Shown one piece after another: positions 11,473-22,309 of a stretch of DNA of 64,000 nucleotides (positions within the stretch are counted from its first letter, which is position 1; each line of letters begins with the position of its first letter). The position numbers and the translations under genes were made by a program. Below the pieces are notes generated by a model. That model was given only the letters and a program-made list of their open reading frames with translations, searched no databases and was not told the DNA's origin. Origin of the DNA: Edaphochlamys debaryana (taxonomy: Eukaryota > Chlorophyta > Chlorophyceae > Chlamydomonadales); the NCBI GenBank assembly GCA_016858145.1, contig JAEHOE010000040.1:310001-374000 (forward strand), written 5' to 3'.

Positions 11473-12500
11473 ATGGGCTGGTGGCCATGGAGCTCGGGCG
11501 CGACGCAAGCACCCGCATCCGCACCGGCATCTGTAGAACGGAAATGCAAATCGCGCCGGTCAGCGTTGGCGGGATGTAGACGTGCGAATCCCAGCGACTC
11601 AGGTGGGCATTCACCGGGCGGTAGGCGTTGCCTTTGGTTGCGTGGTCGGGGCTGGCTGTGGCGTGTGGCACGTCGCCACCTGCGCCACCCCCGGGGCTCC
11701 ACCCACGCCCTGACTCGCCGACAGCGAAGGCCCCGGTACCACTTCTGCCATCCCTGCTCGTTAACCACACCCCTGCGGATGCGCTGTTAGTGCTCCCCTC
11801 TCCACCCCCAACGCACTGGCAGCGGCTGTCGCTCGTCCCGATCGCCCTCGTGCCCGCCTGCTCTTCCCGTGCCTCCCTTGCTCATTCCTTGCCACCCCCG
11901 GCCCGATCTTCACCCCTCTCAGCGATCGCCTGCAAAAACCTGGAGTCGGCTCTTGCTGTGTGCCTGGCGGAGGAGGTGTGCAAGGCGGACGCTGACGAGC
12001 ACAGGCAAGCCGGGTCAGGGGGGAGGGTGACCGTGGGGGCGGTTGAGCAGCACGTGCGCTGCGTTGCGAGCGCAGAGGAGGTGCACACCATACCGGTAGC
12101 ACCCCCGTCAGAGGGGCTGCATGGCGGCTCTTGACGGCGCTTGCTGAGGATTGGGATTGCAGCCTGGAAGGGAACGGCTTGCCATGGTCGCGCCGTTCCC
12201 CGACGCCAGCCCGCCACCCCCCACCCCACCCGCACCTCAGGCGCTGCTACACGTCCTGCTTCAAGACGGGCAGCTACAAGGGGGTGGCGCACTGCATGAG
12301 CCAGGTGGGGGCGCGGCAGCGGACCTGCGGCTGGAGCGCCGGGGGGCGGCGCCCTGTGATGCAGTGCTGGTACCTTCACCACGGCCCCGCTGTCTCGGGT
12401 TCCTCCCTTGCGATGTGGGCTGCGTCCCTCCCCCGCCCCGCAGGAGGAGGCCATGCTCAAATGCCTGCGGAAGCAGAAGCTCCACCCCTTCAGCGCATGA
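11473..12500 (+). CDS. Small twin-CX9C (CHCH-like) protein, 110 aa
   Basis: Four exons, 11473-11602, 11923-12004, 12241-12304 and 12444-12500 (TGA), join to exactly 111 codons. The product starts MGWWPWSSG, then has an Ser/Ala/Arg-rich leader. It next carries two cysteine pairs spaced by nine residues: C-KNLESALAV-C and C-MSQEEAMLK-C. Between them lie CLAEEVC and CYTSC. It ends LRKQKLHPFSA. Twin CX9C proteins are typically small, disulfide-stabilised hairpins of the mitochondrial intermembrane space, imported by the Mia40 relay and often involved in respiratory-complex assembly. That localisation is inference from the spacing. The extra cysteines mean it is not a textbook COX17 or COX19, so I assign no symbol. 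Intron 2 uses a GC donor (AG|GCAAGC). Exon 1 is the least certain, but its phase and CAG|GTGGGC donor fit. Confidence 0.75.
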
Positions 12501-13016
12501 GGGGGCTAGGCGGGCCTAGGCGCGTGGGGGCAAGGCGTGGGGAGCTGCGGAGGCCGAGCCGATGGCCCCGGCCTGCGGGGCGGCACGAGCTGGGCTGCTG
12601 GGGGGGGGGCATGCCCAGCTGCGATGGCAGGAGCGGCCCGAGCCGCACTTCCGCACGTGCCCCTTGCAGCTGGGGCAGGGAGGGGACCTGCGCTGCCTGT
12701 GCTAGGCCGGCCTGCGCAGAGGTGGCGTCTGCGCAGAGCGCTGATGTTCGTGCGGCTTGGGCTGTACGGGGCAGCTGGGGATTAACATGTCTTGTGGGCA
12801 ACCCGGGTACCCGGCGGGTGGGAATGAGACTGAGGTGTGTGGTGGTGGTGGTGCTCGAGGTGGCGTGCAGCCTCTCCGCCGCAAATCTGCGGTACCTGTC
12901 TAGCTACACTGCTCGCTTGTGCGGGTTGGGGCATCGAAGGCCCACAACTGCATTGAGGGGGCTTCCAGGGCAGCGCCCTTTCTTTTGGGTTGCCATGCGC
13001 GTGGGATCTGTATGTA

Positions 13017-13021
13017 TGTAA
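13017..13021 (+). terminator. Candidate poly(A) signal TGTAA for the twin-CX9C gene
   Basis: TGTAA lies about 520 bases after the stop at 12500 and before the convergent esterase-like gene. Distance and orientation fit; the motif is short. Confidence 0.4.
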
Positions 13022-13362
13022 CACTCGGTACCCTCATCTCCTGCTCTCGGGCTCGGCACATTCCCTGATGGATGTACGACGGCGTGGCGTCGCAAGCGAG
13101 CAGCTGATGTCTGCGTCGGGGTTGCAGTATCTACCTACTCACAATCCGCGAAACCCTGTCCACCAAGCACACACCACTCCCTGTGCAGCACTGCACCTTC
13201 CGCACGGAACCCCTGCAGCCCTTGCCACCCAACCCGGCTCCGCGCTCGCCGCTAACTACCGCAGGTCTGCGAGGTCGGGAGGGCGGCCGACTGCGAGGGC
13301 CCAACTCGCTCCCCGGGCGGCCGCGCCTCACCACGTGGCCAGCGGTGGGCTGCACCAGCGCC

Positions 13363-16300
13363 CTACGCAGCTGCCGGGCAGAGGTCGTGTGCGACCTTGT
13401 CCAGCAACAAGGAGCCTACAGCCCCGTTCCACTGATAGGGTCAGGGGGGTGGGGGGTCGGGTGGGGGGGCAAAGGAGGGGCTTAAGGGGGGCGTGGATGA
13501 GGCGTCAAGGTAGGGCCGCGTCGTCGGGACTGCCCGCGGGTGGGCGCACCTGGTGGTGCATCGAGTCCCAGGACGCCTCCAGCAGGCTCGCCGCCGGTGC
13601 CCACCAGTCCAGGACCGGGATACGTTGTGCGTGGATAGCGTCATCTGGGAGGGGCCAGGGGGGCGGCCTTGGCATCAAGCCAGTGGATGGTCGCAGCCAT
13701 GCACCCGGCTAGATTCAGCTAGCCACTGGGCCTGCCTGTGCATGCCCACGTGCGTGCCCAGATGCCGTACTCACATGCAATCTGGTTGCACGCCTCGACT
13801 GCACCCACGATGCGCAGGTCGTTGCAGCCGGGCCGGATGGACGAGTCCCGTAGGAGCGAGGGGGGTTGTGTCACCCAGACCACACGCACGCCGGTCTCAG
13901 CCAGGCGGGCCATAGCGTTGGCAAACGGCTTCATTCTTGCGTCAAACGCTTGCAAATCAGGATGCCTGCCAGATAAGTGCCAAGCACCAAAACCTGCGAG
14001 GCATGTAGAAGACAGGGTAGTCAGGTTGGGGAGGCACGTTTCTGTGGGGTGGGCAGGGCCCCGCCGGCTCCCCGGTAAGCTATGCCCAGAGCTGGCCAGC
14101 CTGGGCCAGCGGCACCCCAACACTTCCGCAGGGCCGCCTCAGCAACAGCCCTGAACGGGGGGACTCGCTGACGCACAAGGTGAGGCTATCTACTGGGCGG
14201 CCTTGGAAGCGATAGCCGGCGCCCGCTCGCAGCGGTTCGGCTCACTGGCGTACACCACGCTGCACTCGTGGAACCTGCCTCGACTGATGTCTCGCTCGCT
14301 TGCGTCGCCCCACAGGTCTAACAAGTAGAGGACCTGCGCAGGGGGCATTGCGCCTTTGGGTGAATACGAGTGCTGAGAGGCACGCTGAACACTGTCAACA
14401 GCTCAACACACGTGTACGGTACTGGCTATTTGGGACTCTACACATGCACGTGCGTACGAAGCGGATCGTGTGCGTGCGGCAGTCGAAGCAGTCTCGCCAT
14501 GAATGGAGGCGGGTGCATGTGTCACTGCCTGCGCCGCTGCCGCACGCACAGCGGTCGGGCGCGGCGTGGCCTAAGGAGGGAGGGCGGAGGCCCACATGCA
14601 ACGAGCCAGCCCTGGAGCCAGCCCAGGAAACCCACGCACATTGTCCGTTGGGATGTCAACCAGCCTTAACTGATCCATGGGGTCCGATCCGTACGGCTTT
14701 AGCTCCTGGCCGACCTCGCTGTCTGTCCTGCGCAAGCACGCACACACACACGCACACAGGGGAGGTGGTGGCGTAGGGCGAGGCTCCATGACACGAGCTG
14801 GCAGCGCGGAGAGCAGTGAGAGGTAGCCCAGGCAGGCCGCCCATGCGCCCACGAGGGCCCGACCCACCAGTGCTGCAGCCCTCTCGCCAGGTAGCGCATG
14901 TGGGAGTCTGCGAATGTGGGGGTCAAGGCAGGGGGGCAGCTCTCTGTGCCGTGCTTCGACAGATGGATGGAGGAGGGCCAACACTGTTCGCCTCGGTGCA
15001 GGAGCACACCAGGGTAGCACATTAAGGTAGTGAGCGGACGGAGCCCCGCCGATGGCCTCCACAGCTCACCTCCTAGCGTGCAAAGGCGCTTTCCGTCCGC
15101 CAACCACTTGGCGAGGCAGGCCTTTCGCTCGACCATGATGTGAGGCTGAGGTGGCCGGCAACCGTTCGGCACCCACCTGCTCGAGCCAAAGCGGGACGTC
15201 AGCTCAACGTCTCGCCAGGGGCGTGCGCTTAGCAGGACCATTCCTTGCCTACGTAGCCATTTAAGCGACAGCTTGTTCGCCAGATTCTCGAAGCGCACTC
15301 ACCGCAGGGACGTCCGCCAGTGCGGCGTGTTGTAGAGGCGGCCCTCGGTGTGGTTGCGGTCACAGCGCCGCTCCTGGTTCCGGGCGTCCCGCGGGTTGTA
15401 GTAGCACAGGACTGACAGCTCCGGCACCTCCGGCGCCGGCCATCGCTTAAACGCCAAGTGGCCCGGGGAAAGCCCGGTGGCTGGGCAGACCGGCGCTGCG
15501 GCGGCCATCTGGGGGGCCTCGAGTGTCGTGGGCGCGGTGGCGTTGATGAGGGACACGAAGGGGCTGGGGTCCAGGGACCATTGCACGCTGGGGGGGCCGC
15601 CTGGTGGTGAGTGGATGACCAGGTACCCCAGCCTGGGGAGATGGGAGATCCACAGAGGTAGGGGTGGCTCAGAGGGTCGAGGCGAGGAGTGAAGCAAGGG
15701 GGTGAGGAGAGGGGTGCAGCAGGTAAGGCGACGTACCATGGGTAGGGCTGCTGTCTAAGCACACCGCAGCTCGATCGCAAGGCACAGAAGCTGAAGCTAC
15801 TGCTCTGTAGCGTGACCTGAATCAGATGCGGTCCCGCCTCCTGCCGGGGAGGGCGATCAACGGTAGGAGGGTTTTAGTGGCTGTCAGGCATGCTTCACTG
15901 CTCTAGACACGCGCGGCCCCACCCAAGCAAGCTTAACCGCCCGCGCCCACGCCCAGGCCCACCCTGTCCCATTCCAGGATTCCACCCCACGCACCTTGCC
16001 AGTGTGCACGAGTGCGCTAGCCCTACCCGCTCCGCAATACTCGGTGCGCAAGACGTGTATCCCCGCCGGTCCCAAGTAACGCAGGTAGAAGAGCGGCACG
16101 CGTCCACCCTCCAAGGGGGGCCACTCTATGTCAACGACGGCCAGCAGACCCTTGCTGCCTTTGGCTATGCCCCCAGAGAGGTTGAACCCTGCTGAAAGCA
16201 TTTTGTCCTCATGTTTCAGGGAAAGTGGGTTGCAGGCGCCTGAGGTCACAGGAGACGCCAGGTAAAACGTCTTCGATGCTGCCTCCGAGTTGTTCGCCCA

Positions 16301-16856
16301 GCGGCTGGGGCACGATGCGTCCTCAAGTAGAACTGGGGAGGGGGAGGCGGGACCATTGATCCTTCGCTTCAATTTGCGCGGTAGGGCGTGGAGAGGGACC
16401 CCGCATAGCTTCATGCTGCATTGACTCCGTGCGTCAGCGCATACAGCAACATGACCCGCAACCGGGGCCCTCAACATGACCCGCAGCCGGGGGCCACAAC
16501 GTTTGTTAGGTCAGGGAGGGTCAGGGGGATGCGGACATCCAAGGAAGCTGGACCGACAAGCAACACCGCGGGCAGCGAGGCGTGATGTGACAAAATGTCC
16601 CTAAGATGCTGGTGTAGGAGCATAGCAGGCAAGCAGTGTCAAGACCCGAGACGGTGCAAGCGAGGGATGAAAGACTCGGTCCACCGACATCCAGCTCACC
16701 TCGCGCAGCTGAGCGACCTCGAGTGCCTGCACTGCCGGGCCGCTCTGTGTCGTGTCTGTGCTTCTTGGTCAGGCGGTGACCATTCTGTGCCTTCGTCGTG
16801 ACTGCGGCGAGCCATGGCATCGCGAGGGCCGCCACCAGCAGCACACGCCAGCGCAT
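13363..16856 (-). CDS. Secreted SGNH/PC-esterase-like protein, copy A, 536 aa
   Basis: Eleven exons on the minus strand: 16856-16700, 16332-15995, 15816-15737, 15632-15303, 15176-15070, 14907-14868, 14727-14640, 14333-14246, 13993-13775, 13644-13550 and 13431-13363. Phases join to 537 codons with stop. The N-terminus MRWRVLLVAALAMPWLAAV is a good signal peptide. The nucleophile block reads LGDSHMRYL (GDSH at 337-340) and a C-terminal DSMH (509-512) supplies the DxxH Asp/His. This pair is the signature of PC-esterase (TBL or NXPE-like) SGNH enzymes, which add or remove acyl groups on polysaccharides or glycans. Cysteines are spread through the middle, in keeping with an extracellular protein. 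The actual substrate is unknown; a wall or ECM glycan is a guess. It is a tandem paralogue of 18086-21176, the same gene with different exon 7-10 sequence. Confidence 0.8.
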
Positions 16857-18085
16857 CCTGACCTATAATATGGGACAATGGTGCGCTTCCAAACCCAATT
16901 GAGCTGGGCTTGCGAGGACGGGGGTCGGCGCGGTGTGAAACAGTGTGGAAACAGCGCGCGTGTACTACGTGACGAATGACAGACGCCGTCAGCCCAAGTT
17001 TCGCACCACAACTGCAGCTTCCACCACGTCGGCAAGAGCACAAGGCTGCTCAGCTGTACAACACGCTATCATCTTTATTGCTCGGCGGTCCCACGCAGCG
17101 CTTCGTGCGGGGCTCTGGGCACAACCCGCCTTGTCTGACGCAACCATACCCCTAGATATGAGTTCCTAAGCTTATAGCTTGAGAGGCGTGGGCTAAATTG
17201 GCGGCCTTACGGTCTGCGTTGCAGCGAGCACACCTACCTACCATTGAGCGACATGGCCCGGCCTGCACTCACTCGGTCTGAGTCAGTTGCAAGGATTTGC
17301 AGCTCCCTTACGAATCCACCAAGGTGCACAGCACCCCAGACAGCCTCCCTTCAGAACGCGGGATGTTGAATGGTATCATCGGTGGGATGCGGGCGGGGGC
17401 GCTTGATTCGCGTGCAACATGCACTGCGGTCCCTTGTGTTGCGAAACGCTAGGTGCATCGGGCGCGGCCGCGTGTGACTCTTTGCAGCAAGGTTGCCGGG
17501 GACATCCCGCGGCCCCTCACCCCTCCAAATCTTGCCACCAAACTGAAGTGTGAAGTCAGTACAAGTGCCGCGTCCGGCGTCCCTGGTCAGGGCGCATGCA
17601 TCTCGCGCCACAGCCGGTATCCAGTACTTACAATGCCCCGCACCCCGTGCAACCCCGTGCACCCCCCGACCACGTCGGGGGCAGCCCAGCCGGCCCCCGC
17701 GCGAGCGAAATGACCTGCTCCTCGCTGGCCCCACAACCGGTTCCCCTTGCACGCCCCCACTGGGCGACGCACCCTTTCTGAGTCCGTACTTGGCTTCCAG
17801 GCTACCTCCAAATTGCAACAATATCATTACGCAATACATCGGAGGATGGGGCCAGCCCGCCCACATGCTCACATCAACGACATGTGCACCCACCCGCTCT
17901 GACCCGCTCGCCGGCCTTGCAACCGGTCCCTCCACTGGACGACGCACATCCCAGGGTCGCAAGCAGGGAAGTCGTAAGGACGGCAGCTCAGCCCCCTCCC
18001 AGCCTCTCCGTCCGGATGGCGGCAGACTGCGTTCCCCGGGAGGCCGCGCCCCACCACGTAACTAGCGGTGGGTTGCACCAGCGCC
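16857..18085. other. Spacer between the two esterase-like copies
   Basis: It holds the 5' flank of copy A (homologous to that of copy B until about 17100), the diverged repeat block 17700-17960, and the 3' flank of copy B. No exon was found. The segment 17100-17215 resembles 47480-47575 (both end near a GGCGGCC run), which suggests an old dispersed repeat. Confidence 0.5.
17628..17632 (-). terminator. Candidate poly(A) signal TGTAA for esterase-like copy B
   Basis: TTACA on the plus strand reads TGTAA on the minus strand, about 455 bases downstream of the stop at 18086. I found no equivalent for copy A between 12500 and 13363. Confidence 0.4.
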
Positions 18086-21000
18086 CTACGCAGCTGCCGG
18101 GCAGAGGTCGTGTGCGACCTTGTCCAACAACAAGGAGCCCACAGCCCCGTTCCACTGATAGGGTCAAGGGGGTGGGGTGGAGGGCTTCAGAAGAAAGTGA
18201 AGGCAGACAGCTGCCGAGTAGGCTCACCTGGAAGTGCGCCGAGTCCCCGGTAGCCTCCAGCAGGCTCGCCGCCGGTGCCCACCAGTCCAGGACCGGCAAG
18301 TCTCGTGCACGAAATGCGTCATCTGGAGTAGGGGCCAGGGAGGGGGCCATCGCTCTATGCCAGTGGTGGCATGCAGCTATGTACCAGGCTATAGCTACGT
18401 AGTCACTGGGCCTGCCTGCGCGTGCCCACGTACGTGCCCAGATGCCGTACTCACATGCAACCTGGTTGTACGCCTCGACCGCTCGCACGATGCGTACGTC
18501 TTTGCAGCCGGGCCGGATGGACGCGTCCCGAGGGAGCATGGGAGGTTGTGTCACCCAGACCACACGCACGCCGGTCTCAGCCAGACGGACCATAGCCTCG
18601 GTAAACGCCTCCATCATGTCGGCAAACGCTCGCAAATCAGGATGTTTGGCAGACAAGTGCCAAGCACCATGGCCTGCGGTTGGTGGGGGCCCGGCAGCCT
18701 TGGATGGCGAGGCGAGGGCCAACGGTGTGGAACGGTGTCCTCCACAGCCCTTAGGATAGCAGCCCATGTTGAAAGGCGACGGCTCACCGGCATACACCAC
18801 GCTGCACTCGTTGAACTTGCCCCGGCTGACTTCACGCAATCGTGTGCCACCCCACAGGTCTAGAAGGTAGGTGACCTGCGTGCGGGGGCATTGCGGCCTC
18901 GAGTGGATGTCGTACCGACGGTGCGATGCATACACCGAAACCCCTGTTGACACACGCCTCAGGCAGACTCTGCCAGTCGGACTGGCAACACCAGTCATCG
19001 AAAGCCAAGCGATGTTCAGGGCTAGGGGGACCAGCACTTCCGCCAACTGCAGCGGCTCGTCTACTCCTGGCCGTGCGAGGGCGCTGCTGGCGCGGGACCG
19101 CATGCCTCGCGGCCGCATGCACGCCGGCTGGGAGCGTGATGGCCCGAGCAGCGCCGGGCCCCGCACCCTGCCAGCCCACGCACGTGGTCCATCCGCAGGT
19201 CCACGTGTTTGAAGTCGTCCATGGGGTCCGATCCGTACGGCTTTAGCTCCTGCCCGACCTCGCTGTCTGTCCTGCGCACGCACGCATAGGGAAGTTGGTG
19301 GCGGAGGGCGAGGCTCCATGACACGAGCTGGCATCGCGGAGAGCAATGAGAGGCACAGTAGGTCGGGCAGGCCGCCCTTGCGCCCACGAGGGCCCGACCC
19401 ACCAGTGCTGCAGCCCTCTCGCCAGGTAGCGCATGTGGGAGTCTGTGACGGGGGTCAGGGCAGGGGGGCAGCTCTCTGTGCCACACCAGGGTAGCACATT
19501 AAGGTAGTGAGCGGACGGAGCCCCGCCGATGGCCTCCACAGCTCACCTCCTAGCGTGCAAAGGCGCTTTCCGTCCGCCAACCACTTGGCGAGGCAGGCCT
19601 TTCGCTCGACCATGATGTGAGGCTGAGGTGGCCGGCAACCGTACGGCACCCACCTGCTCGAGCCAAAGCGGGACGTCAGCCCAACGCCTCGCCAAGGACG
19701 TGTGCTTTTGCACTACCATTCCTTGCCTACGTAGCCATTCAAGCGACAGTTTGTTTGCCAGATTCTCGAAGCGCACTCACCGCAGGGAGGTCCGCCAGTG
19801 GGGCGTGTTGTAGAGGCGGCCCTCGGTGTGGTTGCGGTCGCAGCGCCGCTCCTGGTTCCGGGCGTCCCGCGGGTTGTAGTAGCACAGGACCGACAGCTCC
19901 GGCACCTCCGGCGCCGGCCATCGCTTAAACGCCAAGTGGCCCGGGGAAAGCCCGGTGGCTGGGCAGACCGGCGCTGCGGCGGCCATCTGGGGGGCCTCGA
20001 GTGTCGTGGGCGCGGTGGCGTTGATGAGGGACACGAAGGGGCTGGGGTCCAGGGACCATTGCACGCTGGGGGGGCCGCCTGGTGGTGAGTGGATGACCAG
20101 GTACCCCAGCCTGGGGAGATGGGAGATCCACAGAGGTAGGGGTGAATTAGCGGTAGGGGTGAGGCAAGAGGTGAGGCAAGGGGGTGAGGAGAGGCGTGCG
20201 GCAGGTCAGGCGACGCACCATGGGTAGGGCTGCTGTGTAAACACACCGCAGCTCGATCGCAAGGCACAGAAGCTGAAGCTACTGCTCTGTAGCGTGACCT
20301 GAATCAGGTGCGGTCCCGCCTCCTGCCGGGGAGGGGGGTCAACCGATAGGGGTGTTTAATGGCTGTCAGGCATGCTTCACTGCTCAAGACACGCGCGGCC
20401 CCACCCAAGCAAGCTCAGCCGCCAGCCCACATACACCAAAGCCCACCCTACCCCATCCCGCCCAACACACCTTGCCGATGTGCGCGACTGCCCTCGCCCT
20501 GCCCGCTCCGCAATACTCGGTGCGCAAGACGTGTATCCCCGCCGGTCCCAAGTAACGCAGGTAGAAGAGCGGCACGCGTCCACCCTCCAAGGGGGGCCAC
20601 GTGACTTCTACAATGGCCAAACCCTTGGTGCCTTTGACGATGCCCCCAGAGAGGTTGAACCCTGCTGAAAGCATTTTGTCCTCGTGTTTCAGGGCCAGTG
20701 GGTTGCAGGCGCCTGAGGTCACAGGAGACGCCAGGTAAAACGTCATCGATGCTGCCTCCGAGTTGTTCGCCCAGCGACTGGGGCACGATGCGCCCGTGTT
20801 CGCAAGTAACACTGGGGGGGGTGAGGGGGGAGAGTATGGGCACCCGGTCGCGAACTTGCACGACGCATGGACCGATTGCGGCCAAGCCACGCAACGGGCA
20901 GCGAGGCGCGATGTGACAAGTCGTTGGTGTAGGAAGATAGCAGGCTAGCAGTGTCAAGACCCGAACGCTGCAAGCGAGGGACGCACGACTCGGTCCATCG

Positions 21001-22030
21001 ACATCCAGTTCACCTCGCGCAGCTGAGCGACCATGAGCGCTTAGCTTGCGTTTCCCTGAATGCTCCGTGCGGTATCTGTGCCTTCCGAGAAAGCGATCCC
21101 CATCCCGTGCCTTCGGCGTGACTGCAGCGAGCCATGTCATGGCGAGGGACGCCAACAGCAGCACACGCCAGCGCATCCTGACGTATTCTATGGATGTATG
21201 GGATTCTTCGCAATTGTGTGGGCTCGTGAGAGGACGGTGTGGACGGTGTGCGTGTGAAGCAGCCGAGGAGCCCCACGTACACGCATGACAGACGCCGTCA
21301 GCCGAGTTTCGCACCTCAGCTGCACGACGTCGGTAAGGGCACTAGGCTGCCGAGCTGAGCAACCAGCCATTAGACCTCTCGAGCGTCGGTGGCACGCAGT
21401 GCTTCGTACAGGTCTAAGGAGGAGGGACCTCGGGCCCGGGGTCGGTCCAAGCCCGCGCGGTCTGACCCAAAGGCCTCGGTGCGAGCCGTTGGGTCCGAAA
21501 TGGAACAGCCACGGACATTGCAAGGATCCTCACCTGCAGAGAAACTCACCGCACCGCACCGCGATGCAGCACGCACTGAGGTGCCCTGTGTAGGCGACAC
21601 GCTACATGCTTTAAGCGAAGTCGTTGCAGCCGGGGGAAATGCCAAGCCAGGCCAAGACGATGTCACCGAGCCAAAGCGACCCAGCGCTCCGCTCCGGGGG
21701 CTGGCATGCCACTATCTACAAAGCCTGGCACAGCACGGCGTGAGGCACGTAAACCCACCTGCTCGCTGGCCCCACAACCGGTCCCCCCACTGGACGACGC
21801 ACGCTTGCTTTCCGGGCCGTGCCCTTGCGCATTCGCTTGCGTTGCACTTCTCTTTCCAAACACCCTTGTCAAACGTACTTGGTTCCCGGTGACCTCACAT
21901 TGCAACTGCGCCATTGTGCATCCGGCGGAGCATGTGCCAAGCCAGCCCATCTGCTCACATCGGGGACATGTCCACCCGCCCACTCGCCGGGCCCCCACCA
22001 GCCCCCACCAGACGACGCATCGTCACCCCG
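18030..22030. repeat. Tandem duplication unit B (carries esterase-like copy B)
   Basis: Second copy of 13290-17970, same orientation, immediately adjacent. The stretch 19290-20140 is close to identical with 14760-15640, introns included, while other parts are clearly diverged. Confidence 0.75.
18086..21176 (-). CDS. Secreted SGNH/PC-esterase-like protein, copy B, 539 aa
   Basis: Eleven exons on the minus strand: 21176-21014, 20811-20471, 20298-20219, 20110-19781, 19653-19547, 19442-19403, 19271-19184, 18875-18788, 18673-18455, 18322-18228 and 18154-18086. Exon number and phases match copy A; exons 3-11 have identical lengths, and only exons 1 and 2 differ (by 6 and 3 bases). The signal peptide is MRWRVLLLASLAMTWLAAV. 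GDSH falls at 340-343 and DSAH at 512-515, so the catalytic pair is intact. I chose the ATG at 21176 over an upstream in-frame ATG at 21314, because it places the signal peptide first and matches the start of copy A. Exon 4 is almost identical to copy A, whereas exons 7-10 differ at many residues. The role is as for copy A; substrate unknown. Confidence 0.8.
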
Positions 22031-22309
22031 CCCATAATGCGTCCCGCCCGGGCTTTCTTTCCCAGTGCAAATACTCCGCAACACAGTTCAAATCGAGGGC
22101 CGTATCTGCCACCGTTCACTCCTCCTTCCAATGCGCGATCTCCGCAACCGGGCCTGCGCCGCCGCCTCATTCCACATCCTTGACCCACCGCTCCCTACTC
22201 CATTACACCGCCCTCCGTGCGCGCCGTCACGCGCCCCTACGCCATACCACTTCACCCACCACCCCCACCCCATCACGCCACCAGCCCCTCGCTCGCCGCC
22301 GCCTCCGCG
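21177..22309. other. Spacer between esterase-like copy B and the SMP/C2 gene
   Basis: The first ~250 bases are the 5' flank of copy B and resemble the flank of copy A at 16857-17100. The block 21755-22030 is the second copy of the repeat at 17700-17960. The rest shows no gene. The last ~100 bases are the 3' UTR of the minus-strand SMP/C2 gene. Confidence 0.5.
22203..22207 (-). terminator. Poly(A) signal TGTAA for the first SMP/C2 gene
   Basis: On the minus strand TGTAA occurs about 105 bases after the stop codon at 22310. That spacing is short but normal for a 3' UTR. Confidence 0.5.

Larger units (their letters stand above)
13290..17970. repeat. Tandem duplication unit A (carries esterase-like copy A)
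   Basis: This unit matches 18030-22030. The shared order is 3' flank, eleven-exon gene, 5' flank (to about 17100 and 21425), and a diverged ~270-bp block (17700-17960 against 21755-22030, sharing for example CTGGCCCCACAACCGGT). Identity varies strongly along the unit. Boundaries are approximate. Confidence 0.75.

Noticed and set aside
12131..13021. 296-codon plus-strand frame over the CX9C gene
   Set aside because: It crosses two introns and the 3' UTR in the wrong frame for the last exon; the spliced model explains the conserved cysteines better.
14735..14760. CA-repeat in an esterase-like intron as a functional element
   Set aside because: An ordinary dinucleotide microsatellite with no further support.
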